Below, piece by piece: positions 14,553-17,035 of a DNA stretch of 17,035 nucleotides. This stretch comes from DATFYI01 sp035315125 (GTDB lineage Bacteria > Chloroflexota > Anaerolineae > Anaerolineales > Anaerolineaceae): assembly GCA_035315125.1 (NCBI GenBank), contig DATFYI010000200.1, positions 1 through 17,035 of the forward strand, given 5' to 3'. The notes under the pieces are model-generated. The model was not told where the DNA came from. It searched no databases and saw only the letters and a list, made by a program, of their open reading frames with translations. Position numbers and translations under genes: made by a program. Position 1 is the stretch's first letter, and each line of letters opens with the position of its first letter.

Positions 14553-15307
14553 TTACCCGAAGCGGCCTTCGATATATTCGCAAGTACGGCGGTCTTTTGG
14601 GTTGGTGAAAATCTTTACCCCCAGATCGTACTCTACCAGTTCTCCTTGCAGGAAAAAGGCGGCAAAATCGGCCATGCGAGATGCCTGTTGTGTGTTATGC
14701 GGCGCCAGTACAATGGTGTAATGTTGTTTAAGCTCCTGGAGCAGACTTTCAATCTTGCTGGTCGCGATTGGGTCCAAGGCTGAAGTTGGTTCATCTAACA
14801 ATATCATCTCAGGTTTGAGCGCCAGGGCACGCGCCAGGCAAGGCGTTGCTGCTGACCGCCCGAAAGCGAATAGGCCGGGTCGTTTAAGCGATCTTTCACT
14901 TCGTCCCACAGGGTGACTTGTGTCAAGGCGCGCTCAACGGCTTCGTCCAGACCTGCTTTTTGCTGTTTACAAATTAATTCCAGCCCATAACTCACATTTT
15001 TGTAGATTGTCAAGGGCAGCGGTACAGGCCGGGAAAAGACCATGCCGATCTTACGGCGTAGGTCGATAACATTAATTTTAGGATCAAGTATATTAATCCC
15101 ATCGAACAGCACCTTTCCTGAGAGATGAGAGACATCATCCATATCGTTCATGCGGTTCAGAACGCGCAGAAAGGTTGATTTTCCGCCACCGGCTGGTCCA
15201 AACAATACAGTAATAGCATCGGCCTGGATGTTAAAGCTGATGTTTTTCAGGCTTTCCACTCCATCTGAATAGCGCAGGTTCAGGTTCTCGACGATGACTT
15301 TATTCAT
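14553..15307 (-). pseudogene. pstB: Phosphate ABC transporter ATPase PstB, frameshifted
   Basis: PstB hydrolyses ATP to drive phosphate import through PstCA. The reading starts at ATG 15307 (6 bases after the pstA stop) and contains Walker A GPAGGGKST (residues 37-45) and the signature LSGGQQQR (148-155). The frame then runs into nonsense. The other frame resumes at once with ARALALKPEMILLDEPTSALDP (Walker B and D-loop), the H-loop His (APHNTQQA) and the family end CEYIEGRFG, to the stop at 14553. One missing T in CGC-CTT-GCC, opposite plus positions about 14840-14841, explains the break: with TTT the text reads R-L-C-L-A-R-A-L, as in normal PstB. The repaired protein would be 251 residues, the usual length. 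Since pstA and pstC are intact, an assembly or sequencing error in a short homopolymer is as likely as a real mutation. The Q-loop Gln is replaced by Ser92 (MVFSRPVPLPL). Confidence 0.88.
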
Positions 15308-15313
15308 GGGTTC

Positions 15314-16180
15314 TCACCACTGGCGGCGCGCTCGGGCTCGCGAGCGAATGACGGTTGCAATCAGATTCATCCCGAGCACAAAGAGCATCAGCACCAACAC
15401 CGTGCCGTATTCAATATGAATTGGCATGCCGGGCACCTGGGTTGAGATGACATACAGGTGATAGGGCAGTGCCATCGTTGGATCAAATGGGGAATTGGGC
15501 AGCCGGGGTAAAAAGAAGGCGGCTCCGGTAAACAAGATCGGAGCTGTTTCACCCGCAGCGCGCTCCAATCCCAGGATCACGCCGGTCAGCACACCTGGAA
15601 TGGCTTCCGGTAAAACCACTCGCCAGACAGTTTGCCAGCGGGTGGCGCCCAGGGTGGCACTTACGACCCGGAATGGGCGGGGTACAGCCCTCAGTGCCTC
15701 CTCGGTTGTGCTGATAATGACCGGCAGTGTCATAATGGAAAGTGTCAAAGAAGCCGCCAAAATACTGGATCCGAAATGCAGAAATTCCACAAACAAACCC
15801 AGTCCAAACAGGCCGTATATAACCGATGGAATGCCGGCCAGATTAACAATCGCGACCCGGATCAAGCGAGTCCACCGGTTTTCATTGGCGTATTCTGCCA
15901 GATATATGGCGGCAGCAATGCTGGGCGGGACTGAAAAAATGGCCGTCCCAAGGGTCAGGTAAAATGTACCGACGATAGCTGGATAGATGCCTCCGGAATG
16001 CATCCCGTCGCTGGGCATGGCAGTCAGGAAGGTCCAATTGATTACAGGCATACCCTGTATGAGGATATAAATAACCAGGGCTACAATCGGCAGAACGGTC
16101 AGCAGGCTGATTCCAACCAGAAGGCCATAGCCAAGGTGTTCGGTTTGATGGGGGTTTAACAGAGCGGATTTTCGCTGCAT
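15314..16180 (-). CDS. pstA: Phosphate ABC transporter permease PstA
   Basis: The 288-residue inner-membrane protein has six predicted helices, the first at about residues 18-42. It is one half of the phosphate channel, paired with PstC. The cytoplasmic coupling loop that contacts PstB is clear at about 159-191 (TEEALRAVPRPFRVVSATLGATRWQTVWRVVLP), the PstA form of the EAA motif. ERAAGETAPILFTG (206-219) is also typical of PstA. The ATG at 16180 has AAGGA 8 bases upstream, and the gene begins 8 bases after the pstC stop; pstB follows after 6 bases. The three form one tight operon. A basic C-terminus (RSRARARRQW) ends in the cytosol. Confidence 0.94.
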   Translation of the reverse strand: MQRKSALLNPHQTEHLGYGLLVGISLLTVLPIVALVIYILIQGMPVINWTFLTAMPSDGMHSGGIYPAIVGTFYLTLGTAIFSVPPSIAAAIYLAEYANENRWTRLIRVAIVNLAGIPSVIYGLFGLGLFVEFLHFGSSILAASLTLSIMTLPVIISTTEEALRAVPRPFRVVSATLGATRWQTVWRVVLPEAIPGVLTGVILGLERAAGETAPILFTGAAFFLPRLPNSPFDPTMALPYHLYVISTQVPGMPIHIEYGTVLVLMLFVLGMNLIATVIRSRARARRQW

Positions 16181-16188
16181 TTTTGTCC

Positions 16189-17035
16189 TTATGAAAGGAG
16201 CCGTTCGGATCTGGTAGCCTTCCGCTTGCTGAGCGAAAATGCTACGATGTTAACCGCCAGAGAAATTGCGAAGAGGATGATACCGATAAAGAACAACATC
16301 TGATAATGTGGGCTTCCCGTCGCGACTTCACCCATTTCGGAGGCAATCGTAGCTGTCATGGTACGGATTGGCATAAAGAGGGCATTCAGGCTTCTAGGCA
16401 ATATGGCGGCATTTCCGGTAACCATCATGACCGCCATGGTTTCGCCCATAGCCCGGCCGATCCCCAACATTACGGCGGTGACTACCCCGGAACGGGCCGC
16501 TGGTAGGGTGACGCCCCAGATTGTCTGCCAGGGCGTTGCCCCGATTGCCAATGAGGCCTCCCGGTAAGACCGCGGCACGGTGTTTAAAGCATCCTCTGAA
16601 ATGGAGACAATCGTCGGGATGGATATAAAACCCAGCAGGAGCGCCCCGGTAAAAGCCGTCAGGCCTGTTGGTAAATTCAGGAAACGACGGAGGAAAGGTA
16701 CCAGGATCAAAATCCCGATAAAACCCAGCACAACGGAGGGTAGGCCGGCCAGAATTTCCACCACAGGTTTAAGGATCTCCTTGGCTGTGGCTGGCGCCAC
16801 CTCCGATATGTAGATGGCGGTGCCAATCCCGAGGGGCACCGCGACCAGGGTTGCGCCCACGGTAACCACGATAGATCCTAACAACAGAGGCCAGATGCTG
16901 TATAAATTTTCATTCGGGTACCAGCGTTCCCCGAACAGGCTGGAAAGTTGTATACTCCCCAGGGCCGGGAGCCCTTCACGCAGTAGAAACAGGCAAATTA
17001 GGGCCACAAATAGAATACTCAAATAACCGGCCAGC
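16189..17035 (-). CDS. pstC: Phosphate ABC transporter permease PstC (5' end outside window)
   Basis: The last 281 residues of PstC are visible. The frame is open to the right edge, with upstream codons L-A-G-Y continuing the first membrane helix, so the true start and some tens of residues lie outside. A TTG at 17022 is in frame but would cut the helix, so it is not the start. Typical PstC features are FGERWYPNENLYSIWPLLLGS, the helix pair VVEILAGLPSVVLGFIG, the coupling loop ISEDALNTVPRSYREASLAIGATPWQTIWGVTLP and GRAMGETMAVMMVTGN. PstC forms the phosphate channel with PstA. pstS, if present, should lie beyond the right edge, and a Pho-type promoter would be there too. No phoU follows pstB in this window. 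Confidence 0.94.
   Translation of the reverse strand, partial: LAGYLSILFVALICLFLLREGLPALGSIQLSSLFGERWYPNENLYSIWPLLLGSIVVTVGATLVAVPLGIGTAIYISEVAPATAKEILKPVVEILAGLPSVVLGFIGILILVPFLRRFLNLPTGLTAFTGALLLGFISIPTIVSISEDALNTVPRSYREASLAIGATPWQTIWGVTLPAARSGVVTAVMLGIGRAMGETMAVMMVTGNAAILPRSLNALFMPIRTMTATIASEMGEVATGSPHYQMLFFIGIILFAISLAVNIVAFSLSKRKATRSERLLS

Overview
The window looks like chromosomal DNA of a Chloroflexota bacterium, most likely of the Anaerolineae. This is inferred from protein style only: a Thr/Pro-rich lipoprotein with an NBR1-type Ig domain, a protein joining a TPR-like domain, a membrane helix and a beta-propeller, and a GT-C membrane glycosyltransferase, all set among housekeeping genes. 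No plasmid, phage, insertion sequence or CRISPR hallmark is visible.

Layout from left to right. Positions 1-2329 carry two minus-strand genes: a lipoprotein cut by the left edge, and a patatin-like lipid hydrolase. Positions 2545-6335 carry four clear plus-strand genes: a tandem-CBS protein, a PIG-L/LmbE deacetylase, a multi-pass GT-C glycosyltransferase and a YedF-type DsrE protein. The deacetylase and the glycosyltransferase are separated by about 490 bases of weakly coding, AT-richer DNA. Positions 6353-11374 are on the minus strand: the 777-residue TPR/propeller membrane protein, an EamA-type transporter and xylulokinase (xylB). Divergent from xylB, positions 11558-14070 hold tex and a small DsrE-family protein, spaced like an operon.

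From 14239 to 14489 there is a minus-strand tRNA-Val(CAC) gene with a near-consensus promoter. Just beyond its 3' end lie two further copies of the tRNA 3' end, each fused to a small hairpin. This is the most unusual structure in the window. Positions 14553-17035 hold pstB, pstA and pstC of the high-affinity phosphate ABC transporter on the minus strand. pstC is cut by the right edge, and pstB is split by a one-base frameshift exactly in its ABC signature region.

Functional links are modest. PstC and PstA form the channel and PstB should power it. XylB phosphorylates xylulose for the pentose phosphate pathway and may be co-transcribed with the transporter downstream. The remaining genes look like independent units. 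I found no convincing multi-gene novel system. The best candidates for a second look are the tRNA-derived repeats and the pstB frameshift.
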